DNA of 64,000 nucleotides from Winogradskyella litoriviva (GCF_013249065.1 NZ_JABRWQ010000002.1:434001-498000); one strand, 5' to 3'. Positions 26,369 to 36,165 are shown, counted from the first letter of the stretch. Numbers and translations are program-made. The notes: generated by a model from the sequence alone, not told the origin.

Positions 26369-27133
26369 CTATAAGCTTGCCTCTACTTTACCGATTAATA
26401 CATCTGTATTCTTAGCTTCGTTAGATTCTGAGAATTCAGCATTAATACGAGTTAAATAATCTAATGCTTTACTATTATTACCTAATTCAATAGCAACTTT
26501 AGCTGCTTTCATTAAATACAAAGGCGTTGTATAATCGTTAACGTTTGCTTTAAAAGCTTTTTCGTAATATTCTAATGCTTTATCTAACTGGTTTAATTGA
26601 GCAAACGCATCACCTATTCCTCCTTTTGAAATAGGACCTAACATTTTATCATCACTAGAAAAATCATCTAAATGTGAAATGGCATTTTTGTAATCTTTTA
26701 GATTTAAATAAGCCATACCAGCATAATAGTTTGCTAAATTAGCAGCAGGAGTACCACCATAATTATCAATAATATCTAACATACCGTATTTACCTTCTCC
26801 ACCTTCTAAAGACATTCTGTAAAGCGAATCTGCTGATGTACCGCTAACCGCCTCGTTAAAATATTTCTTTGCTGTATACATTTCGTTCATAGCATCCTTT
26901 TCTTTAGGTTCTGCTAGAAATCTATTATAAGCCATATATGCCAAAACCAATACTGCAATAATACCAACAATACCTAAAATATATTTTTGGTTTTTTACAG
27001 CCCATTCCTCTGCTTTAGAAGCACCTTCATCTAAAGTGTTAAACACTTCAGCTGTTGTTGAATCTTCTTCAACAATTACTTCCTTTTCTTTTTTGGTTTT
27101 TGGTTTGTAGCCTCTTTTATTATACGTTGCCAT
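26369..27133 (-). CDS. TPR membrane protein (YfgM-like)
   Basis: This 254-residue protein has a lysine-rich cytoplasmic N-terminus (KRGYKPKTKKEKEV), one transmembrane helix (about 50-68, YILGIVGIIAVLVLAYMAY) and a periplasmic tetratricopeptide region. Repeat-like segments include AANLANYYAGMAYLNLKDYKNAISHL, GDAFAQLNQLDKALEYYEKA and TPLYLMKAAKVAIELGNNSKAL. This is the layout of YfgM, an ancillary SecYEG-associated chaperone, and many Bacteroidota genomes carry such a gene next to ribH. The exact role here is inferred. It is the first gene of the ribH-mutL-rhomboid group and has its own promoter, back to back with that of recF. Confidence 0.85.
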   Translation of the reverse strand: MATYNKRGYKPKTKKEKEVIVEEDSTTAEVFNTLDEGASKAEEWAVKNQKYILGIVGIIAVLVLAYMAYNRFLAEPKEKDAMNEMYTAKKYFNEAVSGTSADSLYRMSLEGGEGKYGMLDIIDNYGGTPAANLANYYAGMAYLNLKDYKNAISHLDDFSSDDKMLGPISKGGIGDAFAQLNQLDKALEYYEKAFKANVNDYTTPLYLMKAAKVAIELGNNSKALDYLTRINAEFSESNEAKNTDVLIGKVEASL

Positions 27134-27155
27134 AAATTGTCATTTTGTGCGTGCG

Positions 27156-27163
27156 CAAAAATA
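27156..27163 (-). promoter_or_regulatory. Predicted -7 box for the TPR-ribH-mutL group
   Basis: On the minus strand TATTTTTG matches TAnnTTTG; it lies 22 nt upstream of the TPR gene start. Sequence around the -33 position is T-rich without an exact TTTG. Confidence 0.5.
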
Positions 27164-27172
27164 AAATTTTTA

Positions 27173-27207
27173 TTGGGATTTAAAAGCCTATTTATTTGTT
27201 ATTTTTG
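27173..27207 (+). promoter_or_regulatory. Predicted promoter of recF
   Basis: TTGGG (from 27173) lies about 23 nt before TATTTTTG (27200-27207), a TAnnTTTG match. The predicted transcript would have a leader of about 60 nt before the recF ATG. Together with the minus-strand box at 27156-27163 this makes the 139-nt gap a divergent promoter region. Confidence 0.5.
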
Positions 27208-27272
27208 AATAATTAATAACAAGCCTCAAAGCTTTTCTACATCAGTAAAATCAAGGAATCCGTGTACTTTTC

Positions 27273-28352
27273 ATGAATCTAAACACACTATCTTTAATTA
27301 ATTATAAAAATTTTGAAAGCCAAGTTTTCGATTTTGACGCCAAAATCAACTGTTTTGTTGGCGCAAACGGTATTGGTAAAACAAACGCTTTAGATGCTAT
27401 TTATCACTTAGCTTTTGGAAAAAGTTATTTTAATCCCATAGCAATTCAGAATATAAACCACAATGCAGAGTTTTTTGTGGTCGATGGAAAATTCACTAAA
27501 AATGAACGGGAAGAAAAAATAATAGTATCCCTAAAAAGAGGCCAAAAAAAAGTCATTAAAAAAAACAGTAAGGCTTACGAAAAATTCAGCGAGCATATTG
27601 GTTTTATTCCTTTAGTTATTATCTCTCCTGCAGATAGAGATTTAATTATAGAAGGTAGCGATACAAGACGTAAATTTATAGACAGTGTAATTTCTCAAAG
27701 TGACAAAAGCTATTTAGCAGAATTAATTAACTATAATAAAGTATTATCTCAACGTAATGCGCTTTTAAAATATTTTGCTTTAAACAACACTTTTAATGCA
27801 GATACACTTGCTATATATAATGAACAGCTTCATAGTTATGGAAGTGAAATATTTAAAAAGCGAGATGCTTTTTTACAAACTTTTATTCCTATTTTTAAAG
27901 CACGCTACGAAGCTATCAGTCAGAATAAGGAAGCAATAGATTTAAAGTATAAAAGTGATTTGTTTGACACTGATTTAATTGATTTACTAGCTAAAAACAT
28001 TAATAAAGACAAGGCATTACAATATACTAGTGTTGGTACTCACAAAGATGATTTGGTGTTTTTAATAGATGATTTTCCAATTAAAAAATTCGGTAGTCAA
28101 GGTCAGCAAAAGTCGTTTTTAATTGCTTTAAAATTAGCGCAATTCGATTTTATAAAACAGCAAAGTGGTGTTTCTCCAATTCTACTTTTAGATGATATTT
28201 TTGATAAGTTAGATGAAAACAGAGTAGCACAAATTATTAGTCTCGTGGACGATGAGCATTTTGGGCAAATCTTTATTAGTGATACTCATGCTGAGCGCAC
28301 TGAAAATGTTATAAAACAAACGCATCAATCTTATAAAATTTTCAAATTATGA
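27273..28352 (+). CDS. recF: DNA replication and repair protein RecF
   Basis: This 359-residue SMC-like ATPase binds gapped DNA and helps load RecA with RecO/RecR. The Walker A motif is [20 protein letters not shown] (about 31-50), preceded by [10 protein letters not shown]. The [19 protein letters not shown] block follows, then the ABC signature [18 protein letters not shown] and Walker [16 protein letters not shown]. The C-terminus [15 protein letters not shown] is the usual D-loop/H-loop. The stop overlaps the next lipoprotein gene by 4 nt, and the DciA-like gene follows, an order common in Flavobacteriaceae. Confidence 0.96.
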   Translation: MNLNTLSLINYKNFESQVFDFDAKINCFVGANGIGKTNALDAIYHLAFGKSYFNPIAIQNINHNAEFFVVDGKFTKNEREEKIIVSLKRGQKKVIKKNSKAYEKFSEHIGFIPLVIISPADRDLIIEGSDTRRKFIDSVISQSDKSYLAELINYNKVLSQRNALLKYFALNNTFNADTLAIYNEQLHSYGSEIFKKRDAFLQTFIPIFKARYEAISQNKEAIDLKYKSDLFDTDLIDLLAKNINKDKALQYTSVGTHKDDLVFLIDDFPIKKFGSQGQQKSFLIALKLAQFDFIKQQSGVSPILLLDDIFDKLDENRVAQIISLVDDEHFGQIFISDTHAERTENVIKQTHQSYKIFKL

Positions 28353-28768
28353 AAAACTACTTATGGATATTCTGCTTACTAATACTAAGTTGTTCTAAAA
28401 ACCCAGAAACGCACATAAAACATCTAGAAGGCTATTGGGAAATACAAGAAGTTACCATGGCAGATGGCAGTAAAAAAGAGTATCAATTTAATGAAACCAT
28501 AGATTATATTAGTATAAATGATAGTCTAACAGGTTTCAGAAAAAAACTAAAACCAGGTATAAATGACCAGTATTTTGCTTCTGGAGATGCGGAAGCCATT
28601 CAGTTAAAAATTGAAGATAATAGTTTAATAATTTATTATACGACACCTTATGCTAATTGGAAGGAAACCGTTTTAAATGCTGACTCTCTTCAGCTAAAAA
28701 TTATTAATGAAAATAAGAATGTATATTTGTATAAACGCTATACGCCTATTAAGTTAGATATTGAATAA
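28349..28768 (+). CDS. Lipocalin-like lipoprotein
   Basis: This 139-residue protein has a lipoprotein signal (FCLLILSC, acylated Cys15) and a short beta-rich domain starting [17 protein letters not shown], the start pattern of small lipocalin-like (YxWxI) folds in Bacteroidota. The remaining sequence alternates strands and turns ([28 protein letters not shown]). It would be anchored to the inner or outer membrane. The ATG overlaps the recF stop. The ligand or role is unknown. Confidence 0.78.
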   Translation: MKNYLWIFCLLILSCSKNPETHIKHLEGYWEIQEVTMADGSKKEYQFNETIDYISINDSLTGFRKKLKPGINDQYFASGDAEAIQLKIEDNSLIIYYTTPYANWKETVLNADSLQLKIINENKNVYLYKRYTPIKLDIE

Positions 28769-28797
28769 TAAAAGGTAACACTTTCAGTTGAAATAAA

Positions 28798-29094
28798 ATG
28801 GCAAAACGAAACAACGATAACCAAACCATTGAAGACATTCTAAAAGAGTTTGTGCAAACTAACAATCTACAATCTGGTTTAGATAAAGTAGATGTGCGTG
28901 AAGCTTGGGCTAACCTTATGGGAAATGGCGTTAACAATTACACAACAGCTATAGAATTAAAACACGAAACATTATATGTACAACTCAGCTCTAGTGTTCT
29001 TAGAGAAGAACTAAGTTACGGAACTGACAAAATCATAAAAATGCTTAATGAGTCCTTACAAAAAGAAGTTGTAAAGAAACTAGTGCTCAGATAA
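28798..29094 (+). CDS. DUF721/DciA-like protein
   Basis: This 98-residue cytosolic protein has the DUF721 pattern: QTIEDILKEFVQTNNLQSGL, the conserved VREAWANLMG segment, NNYTTAIELKHETLYVQLSS and the end ELSYGTDKIIKMLNESL. Members include DciA, which helps load the replicative helicase DnaB in bacteria lacking DnaC, and this is consistent with its position close to recF. Assignment to a DciA function is inference, since this short KH-like domain is all that is present. Confidence 0.82.
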   Translation: MAKRNNDNQTIEDILKEFVQTNNLQSGLDKVDVREAWANLMGNGVNNYTTAIELKHETLYVQLSSSVLREELSYGTDKIIKMLNESLQKEVVKKLVLR

Positions 29095-29152
29095 TTCCTA
29101 AAGTTTTCAAAAAATAGTTTTCATTAGACGAGTGCCATTGTATTTTTATAAA

Positions 29153-29680
29153 ATGACAATCGTTAAGTATATATTGCTGCTTTTAGTTTTTCAAACCATG
29201 ACAATATTCAACTTTAATTCTGATAGCAATATTTCTAATTGGAAAATTGTAGATGATGTGGTAATGGGAGGACGCTCTAACGGAGAATTTAAATTAAGTA
29301 ATGAAGGATATGGTGAGTTCTCTGGAAAAATATCCTTAGAAAATAATGGTGGATTCTCTTCTGTAAGATATGCTTTTGAAACATTAAACAGCTCAGGTTA
29401 TTCTAAATTTATTATTAGAATAAAAGGTGATGGAAAAATGTTTCAATTTAGAGTAAAAGCTAATAGTAACAGTCGTCATTCTTATATATATAAATTCAAC
29501 ACTACTAGAGACTGGCAAACCATTGAAATTCCGTTTAAAGAAATGTCTCCATCTTTTAGAGGTTATGCCTTAGATATTCCAAATTATAACGGAGAACAAA
29601 TGGAAAACATTACGTTTTTAATTGGGAATAAAAAAGAGGAATCCTTCATGCTATTAATTGACTCTATTATTCTTAAATAG
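29153..29680 (+). CDS. CIA30-family secreted protein
   Basis: This 175-residue protein has a signal peptide (about 1-20) and a galactose-binding-like beta-sandwich of the CIA30 family (complex I intermediate-associated protein 30). Its hallmark is NISNWKIVDDVVMGGRSNGEF near the N-terminus, followed by FSGKISLENNGGFSSVR, FIIRIKGDGKMFQFRVK and the end TFLIGNKKEESFMLLIDSI. In mitochondria the family aids complex I assembly; in bacteria the role is not settled. The ATG at 29153 is preferred over a GTG at 29132 because it places the signal peptide correctly. Confidence 0.85.
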   Translation: MTIVKYILLLLVFQTMTIFNFNSDSNISNWKIVDDVVMGGRSNGEFKLSNEGYGEFSGKISLENNGGFSSVRYAFETLNSSGYSKFIIRIKGDGKMFQFRVKANSNSRHSYIYKFNTTRDWQTIEIPFKEMSPSFRGYALDIPNYNGEQMENITFLIGNKKEESFMLLIDSIILK

Positions 29681-29773
29681 TAATAGCCAAGTATTCAATT
29701 AAAATTCATTATTTGTTTTATCGTAGCATTTAATAATAATTGGTATTTTTAAAATCAATAATTATTTGATAAA

Positions 29774-32185
29774 ATGAAATACTTCAAACTTATCCTATCC
29801 TTTATACTAACCATTGCCATATTTTATGCCCTCAACACAAAATTTGGAACCATTCCTCCTATCGGTAAATTTCTAAACCCATATTCTGGCGTCTGGCAAA
29901 ATGAAAATGACGAATCCATAGCCGGAGAAATCTCAATTCCTAATTTAAAAGACAAAGTAACCGTCCATTATGATGCCCAATTAATTCCACATGTTTTTGC
30001 ACAAAACGAACTCGATTTGTACAGAGCTCAAGGTTATATTACGGCTAAGCATAGACTTTGGCAAATGGAATTTCAAACTTATGCTGCAGCAGGACGATTA
30101 TCAGAATTAATAGGTGAAAAAGCATTAAATTACGACAGGCAAGAGCGCAGAAGAGGCATGGTATATGGTGCAGAACAGAGTTTAAAAAAAATGTCTGAAG
30201 ACGAAAACACAATGGCACTGATACAAGCGTATTCTGAAGGTGTTAATAGTTATATCAATCAACTAAACCCAAATAATTATCCAGTTGAATACAAATTATT
30301 AGATTATAAACCAGAACCTTGGACACCTAAAAAATCAGCGTTGTTATTAATGTACATGACAAAGATGTTGGCTGGTGGAGACGAGGACATTGAAAATACC
30401 AACGCTTTAAGACTTTTTGGAAAAGAACGGTTTGATTTATTGTTCCCAGATTTCTTCGATATTACAGAGCCTATTATCCCTAAAGAAACGGATTGGAGCT
30501 TCATAGATGTACCACAAACTCCAAATCCAAACACTTTACCTGTTTTAGACTCTATAGCCGAAACTATAGATAAACCAGACCCAAATTATGGTAGTAATAA
30601 TTGGGCTGTTTCTGGTAAAAAATCTAACTCAGGCCATGCCATTTTAGCAAATGATCCTCATTTAGGACTCAACTTACCTTCCATTTGGTTTGTAATGCAA
30701 TTAAGCACACCAAATCACAATGCTTTTGGAGCAACACTTCCTGGAGCATTAGCTGTAATTTCTGGTTTTAATGAGCATATTTCTTGGGGAGAAACTAATG
30801 CTACTAGAGATGTTATAGATTGGTACAAAATTGAATTTAATGATGATAGAACGCAATACAAATTTGATAACCAATGGAAAGATATTTCCGTTAGAGTTGA
30901 AGAAATCAAAATAAAAGGAAAAGAAACTTACAAAGATTCTGTACTCTATACACATCATGGACCAGTGGTTTATGATAAAAATTTTAAATCAGATAATGAA
31001 TTGTCTGGTTATGCGATGCAATGGACTGGTCATATTCCTAGTAATGGTCAAAAAACATTTACGGAAATGAACAAAGCTAAAAACTATGACGACTATGTTA
31101 ATGCTTTAAAAAGTTGGGTTGCACCAGCTCAAAATTTTGTGTTTGCCTCTACCGAAGGTGATATTGCCATTTGGGTTCAAGGATTGTTTCCTAATAAATG
31201 GGAAGGTCAAGGTAAATTTGTAATGGATGGCAGTAAACCTGAAAATGATTGGCAAAGCTTTATACCTCAGCAATTTAATGCACATACAAAAAACCCAGAA
31301 CGCGGATTTGTAAGTTCTGCTAACCAAACTCCTGTAGATGAAAACTATCCATTTTTTGTATTTAATGATGGCTATGAAACGTACAGAAATAGAGTAATTA
31401 ATGATTTTTTTAATTCTAAAGACAAGTTTAACGTTAAAGACTTTAAGGATTTACACAATAACAATTACAATCTTAAAGCAGCTGAATTAATGCCATATAT
31501 GTTAGAAAAAATGAATACTTCTAACTTTACTAAAGAAGAAAAAGAAATTTATGACATCGCTAAAAAATGGAAATACAACAATGACATGACAGAAATAGGG
31601 CCAAGTATTTGGAGTGCTTGGTGGCCTATTTTAAGCCATATGGTTTGGGATGAATTTGACGTAAAAGACACAGCAATTGAACCTCCATTTACGTACCAAA
31701 CTATCTATTTATTAAAAAACAATGGCGACGACGATTTTATGGATATAATAGAAACACCAGAAAAGGAAACTGCAAAAGATTTATTTAATCTTAGTTTTAG
31801 CAAAGCGGTTACAAAACTTAATAATTGGAAAACTAAAAATGGTGACCTTGCATGGGTAAATTACAAAGGCACTTTTGCAGGCCATTTATTACAAGCTTTA
31901 CCTGCCTTTTCTCGATTTGATATACCAATTGGTGGAGGAAAAAACATTGTAAACGCGACTTCAGAAAATTGGGGACCTTCTTGGCGGATGATTGTAGAAA
32001 TGACCTCTCCTCCTACGGCATTAGGCATTTATCCTGGTGGACAATCTGGAAATCCAGGAAGTAAATACTACGATAATTTTATTGATGATTGGGCTGCAGG
32101 AAATTATCATAGCCTTAATTTTTTAGAAAATGATACCACAACAGAAGCTGTTATCGGTACACAAACCTTAACACCTAGTAAATAA
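29774..32185 (+). CDS. Penicillin acylase family Ntn-hydrolase
   Basis: This 803-residue envelope enzyme of the penicillin G acylase/AHL acylase family is made as a precursor and expected to self-cleave into alpha and beta chains. A membrane signal-anchor covers about 4-20. The alpha chain shows VHYDAQLIPHVFAQNELDLY and QGYITAKHRLWQMEFQ; the beta chain would begin at S274 after G273 in NYGSNNWAVSGKKS, the catalytic N-terminal serine. NDPHLGLNLPSIWF and SGFNEHISWGETNA are conserved substrate and oxyanion regions. The substrate may be an N-acyl amide such as a homoserine lactone or peptide. It shares one base with the next membrane protein gene. Confidence 0.93.
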   Translation: MKYFKLILSFILTIAIFYALNTKFGTIPPIGKFLNPYSGVWQNENDESIAGEISIPNLKDKVTVHYDAQLIPHVFAQNELDLYRAQGYITAKHRLWQMEFQTYAAAGRLSELIGEKALNYDRQERRRGMVYGAEQSLKKMSEDENTMALIQAYSEGVNSYINQLNPNNYPVEYKLLDYKPEPWTPKKSALLLMYMTKMLAGGDEDIENTNALRLFGKERFDLLFPDFFDITEPIIPKETDWSFIDVPQTPNPNTLPVLDSIAETIDKPDPNYGSNNWAVSGKKSNSGHAILANDPHLGLNLPSIWFVMQLSTPNHNAFGATLPGALAVISGFNEHISWGETNATRDVIDWYKIEFNDDRTQYKFDNQWKDISVRVEEIKIKGKETYKDSVLYTHHGPVVYDKNFKSDNELSGYAMQWTGHIPSNGQKTFTEMNKAKNYDDYVNALKSWVAPAQNFVFASTEGDIAIWVQGLFPNKWEGQGKFVMDGSKPENDWQSFIPQQFNAHTKNPERGFVSSANQTPVDENYPFFVFNDGYETYRNRVINDFFNSKDKFNVKDFKDLHNNNYNLKAAELMPYMLEKMNTSNFTKEEKEIYDIAKKWKYNNDMTEIGPSIWSAWWPILSHMVWDEFDVKDTAIEPPFTYQTIYLLKNNGDDDFMDIIETPEKETAKDLFNLSFSKAVTKLNNWKTKNGDLAWVNYKGTFAGHLLQALPAFSRFDIPIGGGKNIVNATSENWGPSWRMIVEMTSPPTALGIYPGGQSGNPGSKYYDNFIDDWAAGNYHSLNFLENDTTTEAVIGTQTLTPSK

Positions 32186-32544
32186 TGAGCAAGAACATAC
32201 TCCATTTTATAGTTACAATTATCTTAGCATATATACTCTCATTAGTATTGCCTTGGTGGTCTGTTATGATTGCTGCAACAGTAACAGCTTTATTTATTCC
32301 TTTAAAAAAAGCAGCTGTATTTTTTATTCCATTTTTTGCCATTCTTTTATTTTGGTTTGTATACAGCTATATATTAAGCAGTAGTAACGATTTTATTTTA
32401 GCCAAACGTATTGCTATACTATTACCGTTAGGTGGAAACCCATATATTCTAATGTTAGTTACTAGTATTATTGGTGGCTTAGCTGCAAGTGTTTCTGCTA
32501 TTTTTGGAAAACAATTAAACTCAATAATAACAGAAAAAAAATAA
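32185..32544 (+). CDS. Small polytopic membrane protein coupled to the acylase gene
   Basis: This 119-residue protein is almost entirely hydrophobic, with about four membrane segments (around 5-25, 28-45, 45-65 and 85-110). It ends in a hydrophilic GKQLNSIITEKK tail. It starts within the acylase stop codon (TAATG), indicating translational coupling. I do not recognise a named family. An accessory role to the acylase is possible but only from context. Confidence 0.68.
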   Translation: MSKNILHFIVTIILAYILSLVLPWWSVMIAATVTALFIPLKKAAVFFIPFFAILLFWFVYSYILSSSNDFILAKRIAILLPLGGNPYILMLVTSIIGGLAASVSAIFGKQLNSIITEKK

Positions 32545-32640
32545 GTATTAAAGTTTTTGTTATACTTAAATTAAAAATAGAGAAACTGTATATTTACTAT
32601 CATAAAATAAATTTTAAAACAATAGAAATATAAAGCTATA

Positions 32641-34224
32641 ATGAAAATATTTAATAGTAAAAAAGAATGGTTAAAATATATGGTTCTCCCATTTTTGTTA
32701 ATCAATTGTACTCCAAAAAGCACCTATCAAAATTATGTTTCTGACGTCTATCAAACATCACAATCGGGAGATAACCTAAAACTTGTTTCCAGTGAAGGTT
32801 CTATTTCAGATTCTAAAGATTTAAAAAAAGTAAGTATCGAAATTTTTCCTAATGAAGAATTTCAAAAATATTACGGTTTTGGTGCTTCATTTACAGAATC
32901 TTCAGCATGGAATCTGGCTACAATTCCTGTTGAATCTCGTAAAAAAGTGTTGACCAAACTTTTTAGCCCTTCAGAAGGTGCTGGTTTTACATTAACACGT
33001 ACTCACATTAACAGCAGTGATTATTCTAATACACATTACACCTATGTAGAAGACGGTGATAAAGACCTTTCTACCTTTAATATAAATGAAGATTTAAAAG
33101 GATTTTCTGGTGATGAAAATGACCAAGTTACTGGTATAGAACTTGTAGAACCAGGTTATGATCTAATCCCAATGATATTAGAAGCATCTAGTATTCCTGG
33201 TGCTGATTTCAAAATTATAGCATCACCATGGAGTCCGCCTTCTTGGATGAAAACTGGAGAAACTTCAGAAATGACTAATGGTTCGTTATTACCTGAATAT
33301 TATGGACTTTGGGCAGAGTATATTTCAAAATATGTAAGTGCATATAAAGAACAAGGCATAAAACTTTGGGGAATTACACCTCAAAATGAACCGCTACATG
33401 CGCATGATGCGCGATGGGATAGTAATGGATTTACACCAGAACAAGGTAGAGACTTTTTAAAAAATCATTTAGGACCTCAACTTGTAAAGGATGGTCATCT
33501 TAACCTTGATGATTTAGAATCTGGATTACGTGTTCTTATTTATGACCACAATAAATCTACAATGAATGAGTATGTTTCTGCTACTTATAAAGACCCAGAA
33601 GCTTCTAAATATGCTTGGGGAACTGCATTTCATTGGTATACAAATTCCGAATTAAAGAAAAACAATTGGTACGCAGAAGAATTAGCCGAGTTACAAAAAA
33701 CATGGCCTAACAAAGGAATGATTCATTCGGAATCTAGTATAGATATTGATGCCAATGACCCAATTGGTCAATATTGGAGAGCTAGTACAGATTATGCAGG
33801 AACTTTTGTGCCTTTTGAAACTTATGCTTACGATGTCATTACAGATTTAAACCACGGAACTCAAGGTTATGTAGAATGGTGCAGTATTCTCAGCAATGAA
33901 GGTAAACCAAATCCTTACGACAATTTTAATAGTGCTCCAGTACTTATAAATCCAGTTACTGATGAAGTAATTTACACACCGCTCTATTATTTACTAAGCC
34001 ACTTTAGTAAGTTTATACGTCCGGATGCAAAAAGAATAAACCTTAAAGGTGAAACCACAAAAGGGATTATTTACACCGCTGCAAAAAATATAGATGGCTC
34101 CATTGCTGTTGTTGTATATAATAATAACAAAGAAACACATGAAGTTACTATAACTTTAGAAACCGAAACCTTTACAACACAAATTTCACCAAAAGCCATG
34201 CAAACCATTCATTTACATCAGTAA
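32641..34224 (+). CDS. Glycoside hydrolase family 30 lipoprotein (glucosylceramidase-like)
   Basis: This 527-residue retaining glycosidase belongs to family GH30, whose members cleave beta-glucosyl or beta-1,6-glucan bonds. A lipoprotein signal ends at Cys23 (LLINC). The TIM barrel carries FGASFTESSAW, LTRTHINSSDYSN, the family motif IIASPWSPPSWMKTG, the acid/base glutamate E250 in WGITPQNEP, and the nucleophile E364 in GMIHSESS. A C-terminal beta domain ends the protein (IYTAAKNIDGSIAVVVYNNN). No SusC/SusD pair or other CAZyme is adjacent, so it is not in an obvious polysaccharide utilisation locus. Surface or periplasmic exposure is predicted. Confidence 0.92.
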   Translation: MKIFNSKKEWLKYMVLPFLLINCTPKSTYQNYVSDVYQTSQSGDNLKLVSSEGSISDSKDLKKVSIEIFPNEEFQKYYGFGASFTESSAWNLATIPVESRKKVLTKLFSPSEGAGFTLTRTHINSSDYSNTHYTYVEDGDKDLSTFNINEDLKGFSGDENDQVTGIELVEPGYDLIPMILEASSIPGADFKIIASPWSPPSWMKTGETSEMTNGSLLPEYYGLWAEYISKYVSAYKEQGIKLWGITPQNEPLHAHDARWDSNGFTPEQGRDFLKNHLGPQLVKDGHLNLDDLESGLRVLIYDHNKSTMNEYVSATYKDPEASKYAWGTAFHWYTNSELKKNNWYAEELAELQKTWPNKGMIHSESSIDIDANDPIGQYWRASTDYAGTFVPFETYAYDVITDLNHGTQGYVEWCSILSNEGKPNPYDNFNSAPVLINPVTDEVIYTPLYYLLSHFSKFIRPDAKRINLKGETTKGIIYTAAKNIDGSIAVVVYNNNKETHEVTITLETETFTTQISPKAMQTIHLHQ

Positions 34225-34293
34225 AAGCCAATTATATTAATGTCAATTTTTTAATTAAAACCTTATAAACCAGAACAATACAGACACAATTAC

Positions 34294-35529
34294 ATGGGAA
34301 ATAAAAAATTAAAAGTTGCAGAGTTATTTGCAGGTGTTGGAGGTTTCCGTCTTGGGTTAGAGAAAAATAATTTTGAAATTGTTTGGAGCAATCAATGGGA
34401 ACCATCTACTAAGATGCAACATGCTTCAAAAGTTTATGAAGCACGTTTTGGTAAACATAATCACTCTAACGAAGATATTAACCAAGTTGTAACAAGAGAT
34501 GTTGAAGAAATCCCAGACCATGATTTATTAGTTGGTGGCTTTCCTTGTCAGGATTATTCAGTAGCAACAACTTTACATAATTCTAAAGGCTTAAAAGGAA
34601 AAAAAGGTGTGCTTTGGTGGTCTATTCATAATATTTTAGAAAATAAAAAGAACAAACCAAAATATCTATTTTTAGAAAATGTAGATCGGCTTTTAAAATC
34701 GCCAGCCAAACAAAGAGGACGCGATTTTGCCGTAATGCTACAGAGCTTAAATGATTTGGGTTACGCTGTAGAATGGCGCGTTATTAATGCTGCAGAATAT
34801 GGAATGCCACAGCGTAGACGACGTGTTTTCTTTATTGGTTATCACAAATCAACTTCAACTTATAAAAGGCTTCAAAAATCGAGCAAAGCAGAATGGCTTA
34901 CTAAAACTGGAACCATTGCAAATGCTTTTTCTGTAGCCAAAACCAATTCTATTGAAGAGGTTGAATTAAAAGGTGACTTAGTAGAAATTACCAATAACTT
35001 TAATAAAAACGGAAAATTATCACCTTTTTTAAATACTGGCTTACTCATTAAAGGGAAAGTTTACACCACTAAAACAGAACCAAATTACGATGGTAAAAAA
35101 ACGGTTTTAGCAGATGTTTTACAAAATGGAGACGTAACACCAGAATTTTTTATTGACGACAAAGACAAAGAAAAGTGGGAATATTTGAAAGGTGCAAAAA
35201 CTATTGAACGCAAATCTGCAGATGGCTTTGTTTATAAATATTCTGAAGGAGGTATGATTTATCCAGATGCCTTAGATAATGCTTCAAGAACCATAATTAC
35301 TGGTGAAGGCGGAAAATCTCCATCGCGATTTAAACATGTTATTATTTCAAATAAAGGTTTAAGAAGATTAACACCTGTAGAACTAGAACGTCTTAATATG
35401 TTTCCGGATAATCACACAAAGCTAGAGGGTATTACTGACGCCAAACGTGCCTTTTTTATGGGAAATGCCTTAGTTGTTGGTGTTATTGAAAAAATTGGAG
35501 CCGCACTTTATAAACAAATTAATGCCTAA
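34294..35529 (+). CDS. DNA (cytosine-5-)-methyltransferase
   Basis: This 411-residue type II modification methyltransferase transfers a methyl group from SAM to cytosine C5. Motifs in order are I FAGVGGFRLGLE (12-23), IV GGFPCQDYS with catalytic Cys85, VI LENVDR (128-132), VIII QRRRRVFFIGY (173-183), and the terminal IX/X blocks RRLTPVELERLNMFPDNHT and FFMGNALVVGVIEKIG. The variable region between about 190 and 320 is the target recognition domain; its sequence does not tell me the target. It overlaps by 8 nt a small PD-(D/E)XK-like protein gene, so this looks like a restriction-modification pair. Confidence 0.94.
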   Translation: MGNKKLKVAELFAGVGGFRLGLEKNNFEIVWSNQWEPSTKMQHASKVYEARFGKHNHSNEDINQVVTRDVEEIPDHDLLVGGFPCQDYSVATTLHNSKGLKGKKGVLWWSIHNILENKKNKPKYLFLENVDRLLKSPAKQRGRDFAVMLQSLNDLGYAVEWRVINAAEYGMPQRRRRVFFIGYHKSTSTYKRLQKSSKAEWLTKTGTIANAFSVAKTNSIEEVELKGDLVEITNNFNKNGKLSPFLNTGLLIKGKVYTTKTEPNYDGKKTVLADVLQNGDVTPEFFIDDKDKEKWEYLKGAKTIERKSADGFVYKYSEGGMIYPDALDNASRTIITGEGGKSPSRFKHVIISNKGLRRLTPVELERLNMFPDNHTKLEGITDAKRAFFMGNALVVGVIEKIGAALYKQINA

Positions 35530-36142
35530 TTTTAAATCTGATTTAGCTCAAGAAGAAATTTTATCTACTTATTTAGATACCATTTATGCTAAAAAAAAGA
35601 TTGAATTTAAAAGGGTACCTGATTTAAACAAACAACTTCAAGGAATCGATGTAATTATGACCGTTAATGGTCAGTCTTATTTAATAGATGAAAAAGCGCA
35701 ACTTCATTATTTAAATTCTGATTTACCAACATTTACTTTTGAATTGTCTTATTTAAAGAACTCTATTTTTAAAGAAGGTTGGCTCTTTGACACTAGCAAA
35801 CGCACCCATTATTATTTCTTAATTACCGGAATATTTTTAAAAAAAGGAATAAACAAGCTTTCATCTTATAACGATATTGATAAAATTAAAATAACAAGTG
35901 TTAACAGAACTAAACTCATTACACACTTAAAATCAATTAATTTAAGTAAAGAAAAGCTATTGTACTATGATTTTGATTGTAGAACTAACAAAACCTATGG
36001 TAAAAATAATATTGCAGAATTAAATCCTCACAAAGAAGGTCTAATCTATTTTACAGAACAATTAGAGGAAGAACCTGTAAATCTGCAATTACGACTTAGT
36101 TATTTAATTAAAATTGGTGTAGCAAAAAGATTTCATTATTAA
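35522..36142 (+). CDS. Putative type II restriction endonuclease (PD-(D/E)XK-like)
   Basis: This is a 206-residue protein of no family I can name. Starting at the ATG 35522 it contains a candidate nuclease core: an N-terminal helix (LAQEEILSTYLDTIY), then D43 in GIDVIM, a beta hairpin and the triad D56-E57-K58 in YLIDEKAQ. That is the order D-Xn-(D/E)XK expected for a restriction fold. The rest alternates helices and strands and ends KRFHY. Its ATG lies inside the methyltransferase stop region, so production is coupled. Tandem location with a C5 methyltransferase makes a restriction enzyme the best guess. A longer frame from 35474 would overlap more and is unlikely. Confidence 0.65.
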   Translation: MPNFKSDLAQEEILSTYLDTIYAKKKIEFKRVPDLNKQLQGIDVIMTVNGQSYLIDEKAQLHYLNSDLPTFTFELSYLKNSIFKEGWLFDTSKRTHYYFLITGIFLKKGINKLSSYNDIDKIKITSVNRTKLITHLKSINLSKEKLLYYDFDCRTNKTYGKNNIAELNPHKEGLIYFTEQLEEEPVNLQLRLSYLIKIGVAKRFHY

Positions 36143-36165
36143 ATGTCTTTGAACAAAAAATAATA

